From positions 20,757,131 through 20,821,130 of the forward strand of contig NC_092795.1 in NCBI RefSeq assembly GCF_918797505.1: a DNA stretch of 64,000 bases, written 5' to 3'. This stretch comes from Bemisia tabaci (Eukaryota > Arthropoda > Insecta > Hemiptera > Aleyrodidae). Below are positions 11,153 through 23,803 of the stretch, piece after piece. The notes under the pieces are model-generated. The model was not told the origin of the DNA. It saw nothing but the letters and a program-made list of their open reading frames with translations, and ran no database searches. Both the position numbers and the translations under genes were made by a program. Each line of letters begins with the position of its first letter. Within the stretch, counting starts at the first letter, position 1.

Positions 11153-14100
11153 GGTAAGGTCGGGACCCGGAGTCGGAGCCGAAACCGAGGCAGATGCACA
11201 TAAAAGATAACCAATCGTGTCTGCGCGTCGCACAAAGCCACAAGAGCGTATCGCAGGAACATCAAACGGGAAAAAGCGAGGCGCAACAAAGCTCGCAAAG
11301 GGCGAAAGGGGCTCGCGAGGGCGGGGGCGGGGGCGGAATTAGCAGGCGCGTATCGACGAGTACTTTCGCAGTGGAGCAAAAACGCCATCGACAGCGCGGC
11401 AGGGAAATTCTGTAAATGGAAGCTCCGCGCCTCCGAGACAAGTTTTAATTAGGTTTACTTGAACGCAAATCCAATTCAATCGGACGACAGCTGACTCGAA
11501 GGTCGCCGGAGTCGAGGGGGTGCAACCGGGGGGCGGATGGGGGGCGGGTAGTTGAAATGGAGTGAGGATGGCACCTCGAATTTCAGCCCGGATTTCAATT
11601 TCTAATTATAAGCTTAAATGAGAAAACTTCGACACGACTCTCGAGGCGAGGTTTCGCACTGCAGCATTTTTGCCGCTTCCATCTCGCTCCTGTCGTGTCG
11701 GCATCCTAATTTTGGATCGCCGTCCGAATCACCGTCATCCGAGGATGTCAAATATTTGTTAACGAGCTGCAGAAAAGGAGAGGAGATCGAATTTGAGTTA
11801 TAGCAAGCGAGTTAGGCGGAAATTTTTGGGACCTCTTCAGGACACAGCTAATTTTTTTCCCTTCGATATAATGGTATTTCGATTTCTCGAGGATCCTGAG
11901 AGTCGGGTTGTCCGACCTAATTGCGAGTCAATTCCATCAGAAGTGAAAAATACGGAGAATTTCACTCAGTATTGACGCCGAAAAATCCAAAATCGGTCCA
12001 TCCTAGGCCCAAAAATGACTCTCAAAAGTAGTATAGTGCCACCTTCAAGAATTTCTCTTTGGTCGCAAAATCAGTCGCTTCCCTTGGGAGGTGAACAGGA
12101 GGGGGCTCAATTTTAAAAGTCGAGGCTCCCTTTCGAATTGCAAATCGATTGCATCCATATTGAAGAGTGAAACAACATTGAACGTGAATTGATCCCCAAT
12201 AGTTCAAATTGACCAATTTGCCTTCCTTAAAGTAATTCTCTTTTCAAGGGATGCAATTGAATGATTCAATCGAATCGCAATTTTGTCGGAAACCCCGATT
12301 AATGAGATCATGACCCCCTCCCCCCTCCCGTCAGGGGGGGGGGGGGGTATAAGGGAATCGAGACCACGTAATTTGGAGTCCTTGGGGTCGATTCCCTATT
12401 CAACCCCGCGGTCCCCGACTTCGCACGACCTAAAACGACCGAGAAATAAGCTTGGCACGGGTGGTCTAATGCTGATTTTCAAATGCGCGCAACTAGTGGA
12501 CTCCCCGCTTATTTGAAAATTGGCGCGTCAACTTGAATAATTTGCCGAGCGCGCCGCTGAAATTGGCGGGAACCAATGGGAGTGAAGTTTCGATTTGTTT
12601 ACATTCGCGTTATTTTGATAACCAAGATCTAAAGAAACAAACGTGGCTCTTTACCTTTTCGTTAGTGTTGGGAGTAAGTCCTTTGAATAATATTAAAAGT
12701 TGGTCGTGGTTCTTGATTATTCGTTTAAGTGCGAAGTAGTTCTTACTCACATTTCTTTACCACAACCCTCCAAAGAATATCCAATTCGGTGTTCTCCCGT
12801 TCAATCTCCACAAGTCGATGCCTCAAGGTGGCAGGTGGCTCTCTAAGATCCTGTAAGTTCTCATAAAGGTTTATTCTTTCTCATCGCAGTTTCACCAGCA
12901 CTATGTGCTTTTCGAAATTATTGAGGCTTTCAAATTCCAGTAGGCTTTAAACCTTCCATTTTGGTTTGCTTATCAGGTGACTGCTTTCCTATCACCAGGA
13001 ATTCACTTTCCATGTTGTGGTCTACACTAGAGTATTTACCTGTACAGCAATTGTATACACAGCTTGCTTCTTGGAAGGCTTAGGGCCCAAAAAGGCAGCC
13101 GTCCCTCTAACCCACAAACATTTCACTGCCGATTTTCAGATTCATATTTAAACCCAGAACCAAGATGGCCAAGAGTGTTCATGAATGAATGTTCTTCCGC
13201 AGAAATGAGGGAATTTATGAAAACACTAAGTCATATACATGCTTTGCAAATGAAGAGTTGTAACAATAAATTGTTCTCGCTAATTTCAATTCATTGGATG
13301 GCAACCCTTTTGGGCCCTAACTATATTGCGGAGGCATCGGTGAAGGCCTAATAGATTTTCGAAGTTTCACACTCGTCTACTCCCACCCTTGCTTTACAGG
13401 TACTCTAGTCCACACCACTTCCAAATGTTTCTTAATGTTTCTCACCTGAATCACCTTACAGAGGGTTTTCATAGCTAAGATATAAAATACCTCTTGCCTA
13501 GAAATGAACTATAGAAGGTCTCAGCCAAATTCAGAGTCTAATCTATTCGGTATTACGGGCCGGCCAAAGTTTGATTTTTCTATGATGATCATTCCTAAAA
13601 AATGGTTGATTTCATGTCTCAGGTGTTGTAGCTTTATAAATGTCCTTCAAGGCTTGATTACAGGAGGGAACAAATTTTCCTTGAAACCTTGCTGCCGAGG
13701 CACTTACTAATCATATTCAAAACATTAAACAGGCGCTCTTTCGATAAGATATATTGTCATTGAATGGTTCCAAAAATTGAAATAATCTCAATAATCACCC
13801 AAAAAATAAGCAGTGAAATGCATGTCTTCATAAAAAAAGGTTTTATTCCACTAACTGCAACTACTCATTAAGATATCGAGACCAAAAACTTAATGAAAAT
13901 TTGAAATATTTTGAACTTTTACTGCTTGTGGTGAGTATTGTGGTTACCTCAATGTTTTGAACCAATCAATGCATCAAACCACTATCAAATATGGTCAATT
14001 GTTATGTTAAGGAAGGAAAACAGGAGAAAGTTGATCTGACAACAGCCAGGCATAAGAGACCAATAATAAATGCATCAAGTAATGTTGCCATTAACATTCA

Positions 14101-15264
14101 CAAAAAACTTCATAATTGATAAGTCATAGACCCTCTTCTCATGTAGTAGAATTTCAAGATTGATAGCGATAAACAAGGTATTCATAGTTAATTATTATTG
14201 TATATTGCCATGAAACTTCTATAAACAGCAATTTTAATATTCTTACATGTGAAATACATAGGTACTTGCTATGAAGAGTCATGTTCGATTTTTGAATATG
14301 AAATAACTATTTAATTGCAATTTCAGGTTTGCCTTCATTTGTAGAAATCAAAATAACGCAAAGCACTGAATATGAGCTTAAAATGCTATGAAAGATACTT
14401 TAAATTTTTAAAAAATTTTGTGGGTCCTTGGGTCCTCCGGTTCTCGCCTGGATGACTTTATAGCCTCGGGGTATCTTTCCAACTCCTCCTTAAAGGATGT
14501 TCCGATTGCCTCAGTCAGAATGCATTATGGCAAAGCATATCTTATAGTTTTCTCCTGCATGATTTCAACGAACAAGGGTGCATGCTTGGGCATGTTAATC
14601 CACCTGCAATATCGATAAGTTCAAATTAAAAACCATGCACCATGGGGTGGGTATTGTTATCGTCGTGTATTCCAAGGTCCCTTCCCCTGTAGACAGAAAA
14701 AAATGCCTCGTAAATCCGTAGCTATTTATAAAAATAGGAATTTTATGCGTACAGTAGACTACATCTGAGCAATAGTCTCGAATAATTTTGTTTCTTAGCC
14801 CTTAAACCCCCTCTTCCTATTAAGTCTCCAAAGTTCGCATCGTCCATGCTTGGTTGGGTTGTGGTTGAGTTATGTATTTGAAGAGTTTTGGCATCGAGCG
14901 AATACATTAACACTTGCCCCGTTCTTTTCGGGCACCGTGTTGCGCAGATATTTTGCCATTTCGCCTGCTGGTAGGTTTTCTGGAGAAAGCTCCCCTTCGA
15001 TATGAAAGTTACGCAGCAGGGGACTACAGAAGCTATTTGCAGGGCTAGGGTGTAAGGGATGCCTTCGTGACAGCGGGACTGTGACGCGACGGAGGGATGT
15101 GAAAAGAGGCGTCCGAACCCGAATCAGTGACTTTTGTTTCCATTAGTTTGTGCCGTACAGGACATCATGTCTACCATGTTGTCTTTCAGGGCGAAAATTA
15201 ACTCAATTTTCTCACAATCTGCTAATACAATTTTCTCGAAAAATGTCATAAACGCGAAAAGATT
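11153..15264. other. Long unassigned stretch
   Basis: Bases 11160-11560 are GC-rich with open frames on both strands and no recognisable protein. A mixed C/G homopolymer zone lies at about 12312-12348 (a run of some 15 G), a likely unstable tract. From 12840 to 14640 the sequence is AT-rich and featureless to me; an acceptor-like TTGCTTTACAG at 13389-13399 is followed by a poor donor GTACTC. No gene is supported. Confidence 0.35.
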
Positions 15265-15266
15265 TA

Positions 15267-15521
15267 ACGACGGTGAAACTACCAAACCACGTATCTCGGT
15301 TTGCGGCGTCGCACACTTCCTGTCATACTTTATTTTTTAAATAGAAAACTACTCAACGTCAATTCGTGAAAACTTCTGTGATTTTTCCTCTTTGTGCAGA
15401 GAAAAATCTGTGAAAATTGTAAGGAATGATATTGATTTGATCTCCATCAAAAAAATAAAATGTGAGTGGAGATTTTTAAACACCGCAAACGAGATACGTG
15501 GTCTGGTAGTTTCACCGTCGA
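15267..15521 (+). mobile_element. MITE, CGACGGTGAAACTACC family, copy 1
   Basis: Left CGACGGTGAAACTACCAAAC and right GGTAGTTTCACCGTCG are inverted copies, with CCACGTATCTCG in each arm. TA dinucleotides flank the element (15265-15266 and 15522-15523), compatible with a mariner-type 2-bp duplication. Other copies are at 52908 and 59259, with fragments at 44666 and 48014. Confidence 0.8.
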
Positions 15522-15523
15522 TA

Positions 15524-16631
15524 ATCGTGCATTATGAGAATGTTTGAGTGCAAAGCAATGCTAGAAGAAGATGACGAGTTTCCTTGCATTTCAAACCGTT
15601 CTGACCTCGCACATTTTTTAAGAAATGAAGAAAAAATACAGTCTTTGAAGATTATGCTTAACAAGTTCCGACGGAGTGGCGAAATTTTTAGAATTTTAAC
15701 AATTTCCGACTTCACAAGATTTTCTGAACAAAAAATGTCCTGACTCTGCTCTAACTTTTCAAGAATTTTGGGCATGAACGGTAGGTTGGTTGGTTTGCTA
15801 ATAAATTTAAATTTACTATCAAAGATTCACATGCATGCGTTTGTCTCAGTGTCACAAATTGTAAGTGCACAAGGAGACTATTGTGGCACAAATACGATCA
15901 ATTTTAAATTCCCGACTGGATAAGATTTCATGACAAAATGGTTGATGGCAAAATGTTTTAATTTTTCTCTGAATTTTCATGTTTAAGGAAAATTTAATGA
16001 ATTCTCTGAACTTTTCCTCATCTTAGCAGGACTTTTTAAATCTTCATCAAAAGTATGTCAAAAGAATATAGGTCGGGTAATGTAGTGACGAGGAAAAATT
16101 ATGTGTTAGAAAAAAGTGCAAACAATACGACAACACTGTTAATCTCCTTGATTTGGCTTTCTGGCCGGAACTTAACCCTTTTTGCAGATCTTCATTTGCA
16201 TTCTTTGGTCGCAGGAAAACCTCCCTACAGAAAATTTGATTAAAAACTGCCTCAAACCGCAAATTGTCACACATTCAGTGGAAATTCAACGCTCTACCTG
16301 TCATCACTGCTTCAAATTTCCATCCCCTCTTGCAAGTGGTGCAGGGGTTGAATGAATGACAGGCTTTTTTTCACTGTAGATATACTCAGAGTAGGTAGCT
16401 GTTTTACTGTTGCATGAGATTTAGACGCGTTTCGAAAAAGCATGTTTTTGCGATAATTTTGCTCCAAATTTAAATATGATGAAAAATTACTGTAATAATT
16501 ACGTATACTATTATGGTGCCTTCAATTTTCGAGGTATGCTAAATTTGCTGTAACAAAAACTTTGAATTTTTGGCGATAGATTGTACAGCAGTGGTTGAGT
16601 TCAAAACGACTCATAATTCAATTTTTTCCAA
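15524..16631. other. Unassigned stretch
   Basis: Just right of the MITE, bases 15534-15743 hold a 69-codon plus-strand frame (starts MRMFECKAML) with purine-rich first codon positions, but the same bases are open for 87 codons on the minus strand and no splice sites frame either. I do not call it a gene. Confidence 0.3.
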
Positions 16632-16666
16632 AATGTGGGTTCGTTCTTTTCTGCTTAACTCAGTCC
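16632..16666 (+). mobile_element. Right-end fragment of the GGACCGCGTT MITE family
   Basis: ATGTGGGTTCGTTCTTTTCTGC then TTAACTCAGTCC matches the right arm of the elements at 17726 and 44085. No left arm was found, so this is a decayed or truncated copy. Confidence 0.5.
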
Positions 16667-17725
16667 ATTTAAGTCTCTATAGCCAATAATAAGTATTGAA
16701 AAAATCTATGAACCAAAATAATCACTTTTCGATGGCGCAGCGTATGTGCAGTAAACGCTACTGGAAAAATATTTTCAATACGTTTCCAGTTCAGCGAGTG
16801 TAAGGTATGGACAGCATTTCATAAAAATGGAAGTAACGCAGTCTTAAAATTTTCCGCAATGGTCCTGGTATGCTCGATCATCGTACTTAAACACGTTTGA
16901 AGGATCAAACACTCTCAACGAGGTCTGAAACAAAGGGGCGAGAAGCCAGCCACTCTCCCTCGAACCGCCGCGAATGCGCCTTAAAAGCATCGTCTCTTTG
17001 ATTTAACTTTCATGAAATTTGAAGCGCTTTTAAAACGTCATTTTATCGCCGGGGAGCGATCAGCATTCAAAGTGAATGCAACGCTACGGTGAATACATTT
17101 CAGGCGCATTGTTGAATGTGGAGTCGAGTTTTCGAGTGCCCATGCCTTTTTGAAGTTTTTCGCCGTATCGCAAAGAATTCAGATGAAACCCATATTTTAA
17201 CAGTGAATCTGAGACACTCACAAAATCTTATCCGGAGATTTTACAATCTCTGCTTCAATTATTTTGCTTATATATCGGTGCCTTTTCTGCTTGCCAAACA
17301 GAAATTCCTCGATCATCCACGGGGTCATCGCCGTCTCTTTTCCCCCGGTTTGACGAGCCCCTATAAAGTCACGTGATGGATACTTAAGATGGAATTTATA
17401 GTATTGAGCCAATCATCACTGTCGTTATTTGTGCCTTATTTATTTCGGGCATTAACCACAAATGGCTGCAGAGTTGCACAATCAACAGTTAGATCGTTAA
17501 AATCATTCGTATTCTTAGCTTTTTCCTTCCCGCTCTCGAGTTATCAAGGAATTCAATTACCTCGTCGTTTTCCTCAAATATTCTTTGTACGGTGTGTCGA
17601 TTTTATCACAGAAGTCATTCAGTATAATGATAAAACGATTGAAGCGTAAAGATCCCGAAAAATTACCCGTGAGATCCATCCAACCACCAGATTGGGCCTC
17701 TTGCTCGCAAGAGCTATAGCGAAAT
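16667..17725. other. Unassigned stretch
   Basis: Only frames shorter than 90 codons, on both strands, with no motif. Nothing recognised. Confidence 0.35.
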
Positions 17726-17936
17726 GGACCGAGTTAATCAGAAAGGAACTAACCCACATTTTCGAAAAAATTGAGTTAAGAATTCATTTGAGTCGAGAAA
17801 AAAAATTAGTCTGTGTTAAGAGGGCTTACTTAAACTTCATTTTCTACATTGAACCTTATGGAGAAATAAAACTTCGAACCTCTTTTTCTGAGTTTCAACT
17901 CTATGTGGGTTGGCTCCTTTCTGTTAAACTCGGTGC
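17726..17936. mobile_element. MITE, GGACCGCGTT family, diverged 211-bp copy
   Basis: Begins GGACCGAGTTAATCAGAAAG and ends TTCTGTTAAACTCGGTGC, the family's inverted repeats, with AACC-CACAT on the left matched by ATGTGGGTTGG on the right. Flanks AAAT and AAAC match at three of four bases, in line with the 4-bp duplications of the copies at 44085 and 61160. Confidence 0.75.
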
Positions 17937-18140
17937 AAACACGAGTATTTATACTCTCTACGGGTAAAATCGCACACAAATCATTTTTGGCACATCAAAG
18001 AAGTCGAATGCAGACTAAGTCTGAAAACAAGTCATCAAAGTCTTTCATCAAAAAAGTCTGAATTCAACTTTTTTGATGTGAGTTTTTTGTGAGTGTCGTT
18101 TTTTTTCAACATTTTCGAGTTTTTAAAAGTTTCCTAACAG

Positions 18141-18486
18141 CCGTGGCTACAGGCGCCGTTTTGAGGTCATGCTTTCAATGGCCTTGGGTGGGATTGCAGA
18201 CACGATTCTGGAAATAAGAAGAGTGGATGTTAACAAATTGGACGGAGCTGTACCAGTGACGAGCGTATTTACAGTGCGGGGAGTAAGGGAGAAAATAGCT
18301 CGGCAAGTAATCCAGGGTGGAGTTTTGTTGGACTCCCTCGGGATACGCGACGCGTGCGGACACCGCGTCGGCAGGAGCGACCATGACGACGACTTGACGT
18401 ACAGCCGCACGACATCAACGTCGTCTGTGTACGACTTCACTGAAAAGCGACCAGCAGACGATTTTACCACGTGTATTTTCAGTTAA
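18141..18486 (+). CDS. Possible terminal coding exon, unknown protein
   Basis: I do not recognise the protein. The open frame runs from a splice-acceptor-like site, a T-rich tract ending CCTAACAG at 18140, for about 114 codons to a TAA at 18484-18486; the first in-frame ATG is at 18169. First codon positions are enriched in A and G, as in coding DNA. The C-terminal third is rich in D, S and T (HDDDLTYSRTTSTSSVYDF). Against it, the minus strand is also open for 107 codons over the same bases, the region is locally GC-rich, and no nearby AATAAA signal was seen. It could be chance or a decayed exon. Confidence 0.25.
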
Positions 18487-19415
18487 TCGGCAAATTCATG
18501 GGTATTCTGCCACATAAAATGAACTATAATTGTGCCAGAATTAGGGAAAAGGGGTTGATTTACTGAGAACGAGTGAAACGTGACTTACTGCTTTCTTATA
18601 AAGCATGAGCGTCGTTTATGGAGCACATAGAGTCGTAATGCAAATGGGAGAGCTAGCGCTACTTTTAAGCATTTTTCAGGTCCCAAATTCCGAGACTCCT
18701 GTGTCACGCCTGGTCACTTTTTCGATACATGATTGATTGTTTTCGATACACAGAGACCCGGTCGTCCGATGAAAACAAACAGAATAAGAATTATCACGTA
18801 TTCTACATAGCCATTTTGGATCGAAAATCTATCGAAAAAGTCCCCGAAGCTCGGCGCACACTGGGCTCGGAACTCATCGACGAGAACATGGCGGCAGCTT
18901 TTCCATTTACATGACGACTCTGCAGTATACTCTATGGCGTCGTTCTTGAAGGGTCAGGATAAAAACATTTGCTGCATAAGTATGTATATATGAAAAAAAG
19001 TAAGAAAATTCGGGGAAATTTTGATGCACTGAAATCAGAGTGCGTAAATTTATCAAACTTTAGAATTACCGTGGCTGAGAAATAATGTAAACTCTTTCTA
19101 GTATTAAAGATTCACAAAACGAACTGATCGAGTCCCTAGAAATGTGCCGAAGCTCCAACGCAAGCTCACACAAAAGCGTTTTACGACAAGACACACGATT
19201 CAAGCTCGGAAGCAGCGGAATACAAATAATTTCATTTTACGATTTCGTCGCACGTTTCACGGTTTGAAATATGAGCCGTATGAAAAGACGTTCATTGTTG
19301 TTTGGATTTGATCTCTACGCAGGTATTCATCATCGTTTGATGAATTGGTGCTCATCCTATCTGTACATTCTCACTCTGTCTGAGGTAGCGTAAGTTTCAC
19401 CCTTTACTGTATGTT
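18487..19415. other. Unassigned stretch
   Basis: No gene seen. An acceptor-like TTTTCAG at 18674-18680 has no donor after it. Confidence 0.35.
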
Positions 19416-19417
19416 TA

Positions 19418-19455
19418 TCGATTTACAATTCTGCTTGCGTGTGTTTCAGGTGAGT
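19418..19455 (+). promoter_or_regulatory. Candidate recursive splice site (acceptor fused to donor)
   Basis: A moderately pyrimidine-rich stretch ends in GTGTTTCAG at 19449 and is followed at once by GTGAGT at 19450, so a 3' splice site and a 5' splice site share one junction with no exon between. In insects such ratchet points remove very long introns stepwise. The polypyrimidine tract is interrupted by G, so this is weaker than the site at 62704. A chance match cannot be excluded. Confidence 0.35.
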
Positions 19456-21292
19456 ACTGTTTTACTTGACAGCTGAATTGCTGGTCTCAGGGAGCTTGAG
19501 TTTTTTATAAAGTGTGTAAGTACCTCCCTGCTTTGTTTTACATTTTATGGGAGACGTTATCATTCGGTGGGGTCTCCTAAAAAGTTCGTCCTTGCTTGTT
19601 TTACGTGACAGTTTTGAAGTCGCATAACACCTCAAACCGATTCCTTACATCGCTGAAATTTTGTTTGGTTTTTCTCAGTGACTGGTCACATGTTATGTAA
19701 CGTAACAAATTTTTACGTGTGTTTGCGCTATCAATCGTCAGTGATACAAGGATTGAAGGGTGAAGAGCAGAGAATTCTGGGGAGGTGTTTTTAGCGTGAT
19801 TTCACTCAGTTTTCCCTAAATTAATCTATTCAGGCCAAAAAAGGTTGAATCGCATTTTCATTTCTGAATTGCAGTACGCAATTTCAAAAAAACTTTCTAA
19901 ACGTTAATTCCTCAAAGTCCTCCCGGACGTGTTTGACAGATTAAACACGCCTCATCACGTTTATAGGATTACGAAATTCAGAGAGGGCGGTGATGTTGTA
20001 GCGCATCATCCTGGAACGTTACGGCGTTACGTTACGTTGAGTGTCTGTCAAAAGCCATAAATGTGACCTTAATGTGTGCCTTAATGTCACTTATGAACAG
20101 ACCTTTAGTAAGATCAGTGAAAATTTTGGAACCGCGCGATGTAGATACATTTTTTCTGGCTCCTCTATTCCGGTAAATCTCAACTTCTTTGGCGGTAAAA
20201 TATATCTCGGGAGATCATCCCATACCATTTAATTAGCAAATCTAGGATTATGAGGTTCCGTCCATAAACTCAAGATTACCCCAACAATCGTAAAATATGA
20301 ATGATACGACTTCCTCCTCCACCCGAGTGAAGGATCGTCGTCATTCACGCGACAGGAACGCCAAAAATAAATGAGGAAAGGGGGAAAAACTTGACTGTGG
20401 GAGGAGCTGCAAGAAAAATTGCTTCACTTTTACCTCTGACACAACTTATTCTTCAAAATTTGTCATAGTTGACGTGGGCTTGAATTATTAAGAAACACGA
20501 GTTTTAATACTGCACGCGCGAAAAATGGGGAAAAGGCCAATCATACGACCAGACATATAGACAGCGTCGCCAGTAGGTTTTTTTTCTTCCTTCAAAAAAA
20601 AATAAACCCTCTAAATCCTTTCTGAATTTATCTTGAAGAAAAAAGACGTTCAAAAGTTTACTCCTTTTAAGTACATATTGATAATAATTAATCTCGGATT
20701 TGATTTTTAAAACTTTTTCGCAAAATTATAGTACAACAGTGTTCACATGTTATTTTTCTCAGAATTATAGTACAACAGTGTTCTTATGTTGTTACAAAAT
20801 AGAATTTTAAAGTACTTCAATGAACAAACACAATTTTTTTCTCTCCGCCATTCAAAAATAATGAAACTTATAACCAAAAATGACTCAGTCCATATGCCGA
20901 GTGTACACAAATCAACGCTTATTACAGGCTAATCCACCCATCTATAGGTTTACCTAGCGGTTTTCGTGAAAGTAACTCATTTCCGAGTCAAAAAAAAACT
21001 TCAGGATCCCGGCAGGCACTTTTTCGTTATCAGCACGAATAATTTCTTGACGTGCAGTTTCTCTCTTGCTTGGCTTTCAACCTGCGAGCAAGAGAATGTA
21101 AATTGCTGAAAGATGGCTAATAAATCAGGAGGTCCCCAAGAACCCTACGAAACGAAACAAACGGTGGAAAGCCAGCGAACGGACAGGGTCTTTGATTTAT
21201 TCAAATCTCCACCTCTACCTTGTCGAAAGTACGAAACTGTGAAAATACAGAATTGCACGGACCTAACTACCCATCGGCAATTCCTGCATGTA
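19456..21292. other. Unassigned stretch with one direct repeat
   Basis: A 20-base word, AATTATAGTACAACAGTGTT, occurs at about 20725 and again at about 20764, a small direct duplication. Otherwise AT-rich sequence with short frames and no recognised gene. Confidence 0.4.
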
Positions 21293-21293
21293 T

Positions 21294-21610
21294 TCCAGTG
21301 GCGAGACGTGAATAATCGAGTATCAACATTTCTCCATTTGAGGCTACGGTAAAGAATCGAATCGTTACAAGCGCCCTGTTTATCGATCCTTTGCCGTAGG
21401 TTAAATGGCAGATAAATCGATGTATCGCTCATTCCAGTGGCGAGACGTGAACGATCGATTATCGACATTCCTCCATTTGAAGCTGCGGTAAAGAATCGAA
21501 TCGTTGCGAACGTCCTCTCTATCGATCCTTTTCCATAGGTTCAAATGACAGATCAATCGATATATCGCAACCACGCCACGCCACCGTTGTATTCCATGAC
21601 CGGTTCCTCT
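21294..21610. mobile_element. Tandem dimer of the CAGTGG / ATCGAT palindromic MITE
   Basis: Two head-to-tail units start CCAGTGGCGAGACGTGAA at 21295 and 21434 (period 139 bp). Each contains GGTAAAGAATCGA and ATCGATCCTTT and ends in ATCGAT(A/G)TATCGC. The last unit runs on into CCACGCCACGCC, the inverted form of the GTGGCGTGGCGTG end seen at 31595. Short frames on both strands come from the repeat. Related copies are at 31551-31780 and 63046-64000. Confidence 0.75.
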
Positions 21611-22121
21611 CCGGACAAACAATCTGCCGGACCGGCGAGAGCCCTCGGTCTATCACCAACGGTGGTCATTCGATATTCTCCGGGCTCCGCATGCGGTGAG
21701 GGAACACAAGTTTCGCTGGTAGCGGTATAAGTGATCACCGGGGTGCCGCTGGCAGAAATTATTAAACATGGCAGTTGAGCAGCCTCTCGTTAACCTGTTC
21801 CTTGTCCACTTTACAATCGCGCTCCCACCCATCCGCGCTGACATCATCTTCATCCGTGTTCGTTTACCCTTTGGCTCCTCGCTGATTCGATCTGACCGCG
21901 AATCGGGAGTCCCGTACCCGCATCCAGGGCCCCGTTGTTTCTTCGCCGGGATTTCGCTGATTGGTCTCGAAGATTCGATCGCCGCTTGTGTGGCGGACAC
22001 CGCAAACTTTTGTGATGGTAAGGTGGTCATCGCAAAAGCGTTTGAAGTATCCTCATTTGCACACGTGGAAGAGAAAGACAGAAAAACGGGTGATAAGTGA
22101 CTTTCATGAGTGTCAGGGAGT
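21611..22121. other. GC-rich segment open in several frames
   Basis: A 176-codon minus frame (21653-22183) and a 110-codon plus frame (21768-22100) overlap here. The plus frame has many C or G third positions. I recognise neither protein, no splice signals bound either, and low stop density in GC-rich DNA explains both. It may be an old coding remnant, but I cannot choose a strand. Confidence 0.25.
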
Positions 22122-22375
22122 TCGTCGCTTACCGCACGAAGGAACGTAACTAAATTCCAAAGTTGCAAAATTGACTCAAACAATTCAATTTCTTACGAGA
22201 ATAAATCTGCCTGAGTTTCGTCAAAAATTAATCTGATTTTTGCTTGAAATTAGAAGAAAAATCAGTGAAAATCACAATTAGAAATTCTCAAAATTCTCCT
22301 GATAAAAATGCAATTTGTGTGGAAAAATTTGGCAACATTGAAATGTAGTTACGTTCTTTTGTGAGGGAAACGTTG
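22122..22375. mobile_element. MITE with AACGTAACT inverted ends
   Basis: The left arm GAAGGAACGTAACTAAATT is mirrored by the right arm AATGTAGTTACGTTCTTTTG, each about 38 bp, with an AT-rich centre. A partial relative sits at 50583-50812. Exact termini and target duplication are unclear. Confidence 0.6.
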
Positions 22376-23530
22376 AGTTGTTCGAAGAACTTTCGTGCGC
22401 CGGATGCAATTATGCAGTGCAGTGCAGTGCCGAGGAAAGGAGCACGTTCTAAAATGAAGTCTTGAGAAAAAGCAATTCAAAATGCTTTGATAAAAATTAG
22501 TAGGGAACAAAGCCAGAGATTTTCACAAATATAATCGGTCATAGTCATACGCCAAAAATTGTCAGAATATTTGATGAGAATCCATGTATTTTACCCGCAG
22601 CGGAAAATCAGAGGTAATTTATTGCATTCATGTTAAGCAAGACTGCAGTACGTAACACCTTTTTCTCGCTTGTATGGTCGAGCATACATTCATAACCAAG
22701 AAATCTGATTGTTAGAAGTCAGAAGTAAGAGTGAAGTGCATAGGAATTGAGCTTTCTGCTCTCTCGCAAGGTGCATTTTCATGTGCATTTGGTGCTGCAC
22801 TGTTGAGAAGGAGTGCAATTTTGAAGTTTTTACTGTTGTCTCATATCTTTCGTTTTTCCTGAAACAGGAGCGTTTCAAAATTTTCGTAGTATCAGTAAAT
22901 TTTTGAGACTAAATTATTCGAACCGTAATAAGATGACCCAATTACGAAAACTTAGTCCTTGCTGTTCTTTCTGACTAAACGGCAGCAATGTGTAGGGCCC
23001 TCGCTTGGTGCTCCGAAGATTGAAAAAACCTATTTTTCCATGACAACGGCAAGAGAGGTATATGGAACTGCCCGGCCACGCATAAATTGACCTGCCTGGA
23101 GCCTCCTTTGAATTTATGTCAATTATCGTTGTGCCGTCTGGCATGTTGACTACGTTTCGTTATTTATTGGAGGTTCTCGCGTGTTGTCGTTGTTCGCAGC
23201 CAACGCGTCGCAGCACAATCCGACCGATTTTTGTCTCTCTTGTACCTTCAAAAGTAAACGAAAACACTCGGAAACCGCTGCATTGGGTAGTTAAATTTGC
23301 ATTTTACTACCTAATTTTCGAGGCAAAATCTCCAAAATAAAAATTTACAATGTATAAGGAGCCCACCTTGAGATGTTCACCGTTATCTGCCTTTTTTATG
23401 GTATTATGTCATGGTGGTCTTGGAAACTAACTTTCACTAATGATTTTTTTCACCTTTGACTTACCTTTCCCTGTTTTTTTCTCCCCCTTTGTGCGGTGAA
23501 TCAAAAGGTGTAGACTTTTTGACATTAGCT
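22376..23530. other. Unassigned stretch
   Basis: Contains a short GCAGT repeat at about 22413-22427. No gene recognised. Confidence 0.35.
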
Positions 23531-23531
23531 G

Positions 23532-23803
23532 CAGGCTAATTATTGAAATCTATAGACAAAGCCATAGACAAAGAAGACTTAAGGAGTATGGAGGGATCCT
23601 ATTGGTTGAAACGGGTGGTTGTCATGGACTGAGGCGGAATTTTATGGAATAACTGTAGGGTCCCTCGTGGGTTGCCATTAGTTAGTCTATTACTCACCTC
23701 CTTTGTCCATTGCAACCACCCGCTTCCACCAATAGGGTCGCTTTATTTTCAGTTGGTCATCTTTCTCAATCGCTTTGTCTATCAATTTTAATAATCAACC
23801 CAC
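23532..23803 (+). mobile_element. Fold-back MITE, GGCTGATTATTGA family, copy 3
   Basis: Left GGCTAATTATTGAAATC, right TTTTAATAATCAACCC; inverted arms with ATAGACAAAG and GGATCCTATTGG. Loop GTAGGGTCCCTCGTGGG in the same orientation as copy 2. About 272 bp, non-coding. Confidence 0.75.

Noticed and set aside
12384..12397. B-box-like GGGGTCGATTCCC
   Set aside because: The upstream sequence is homopolymer G/C without an A box; no tRNA fold.
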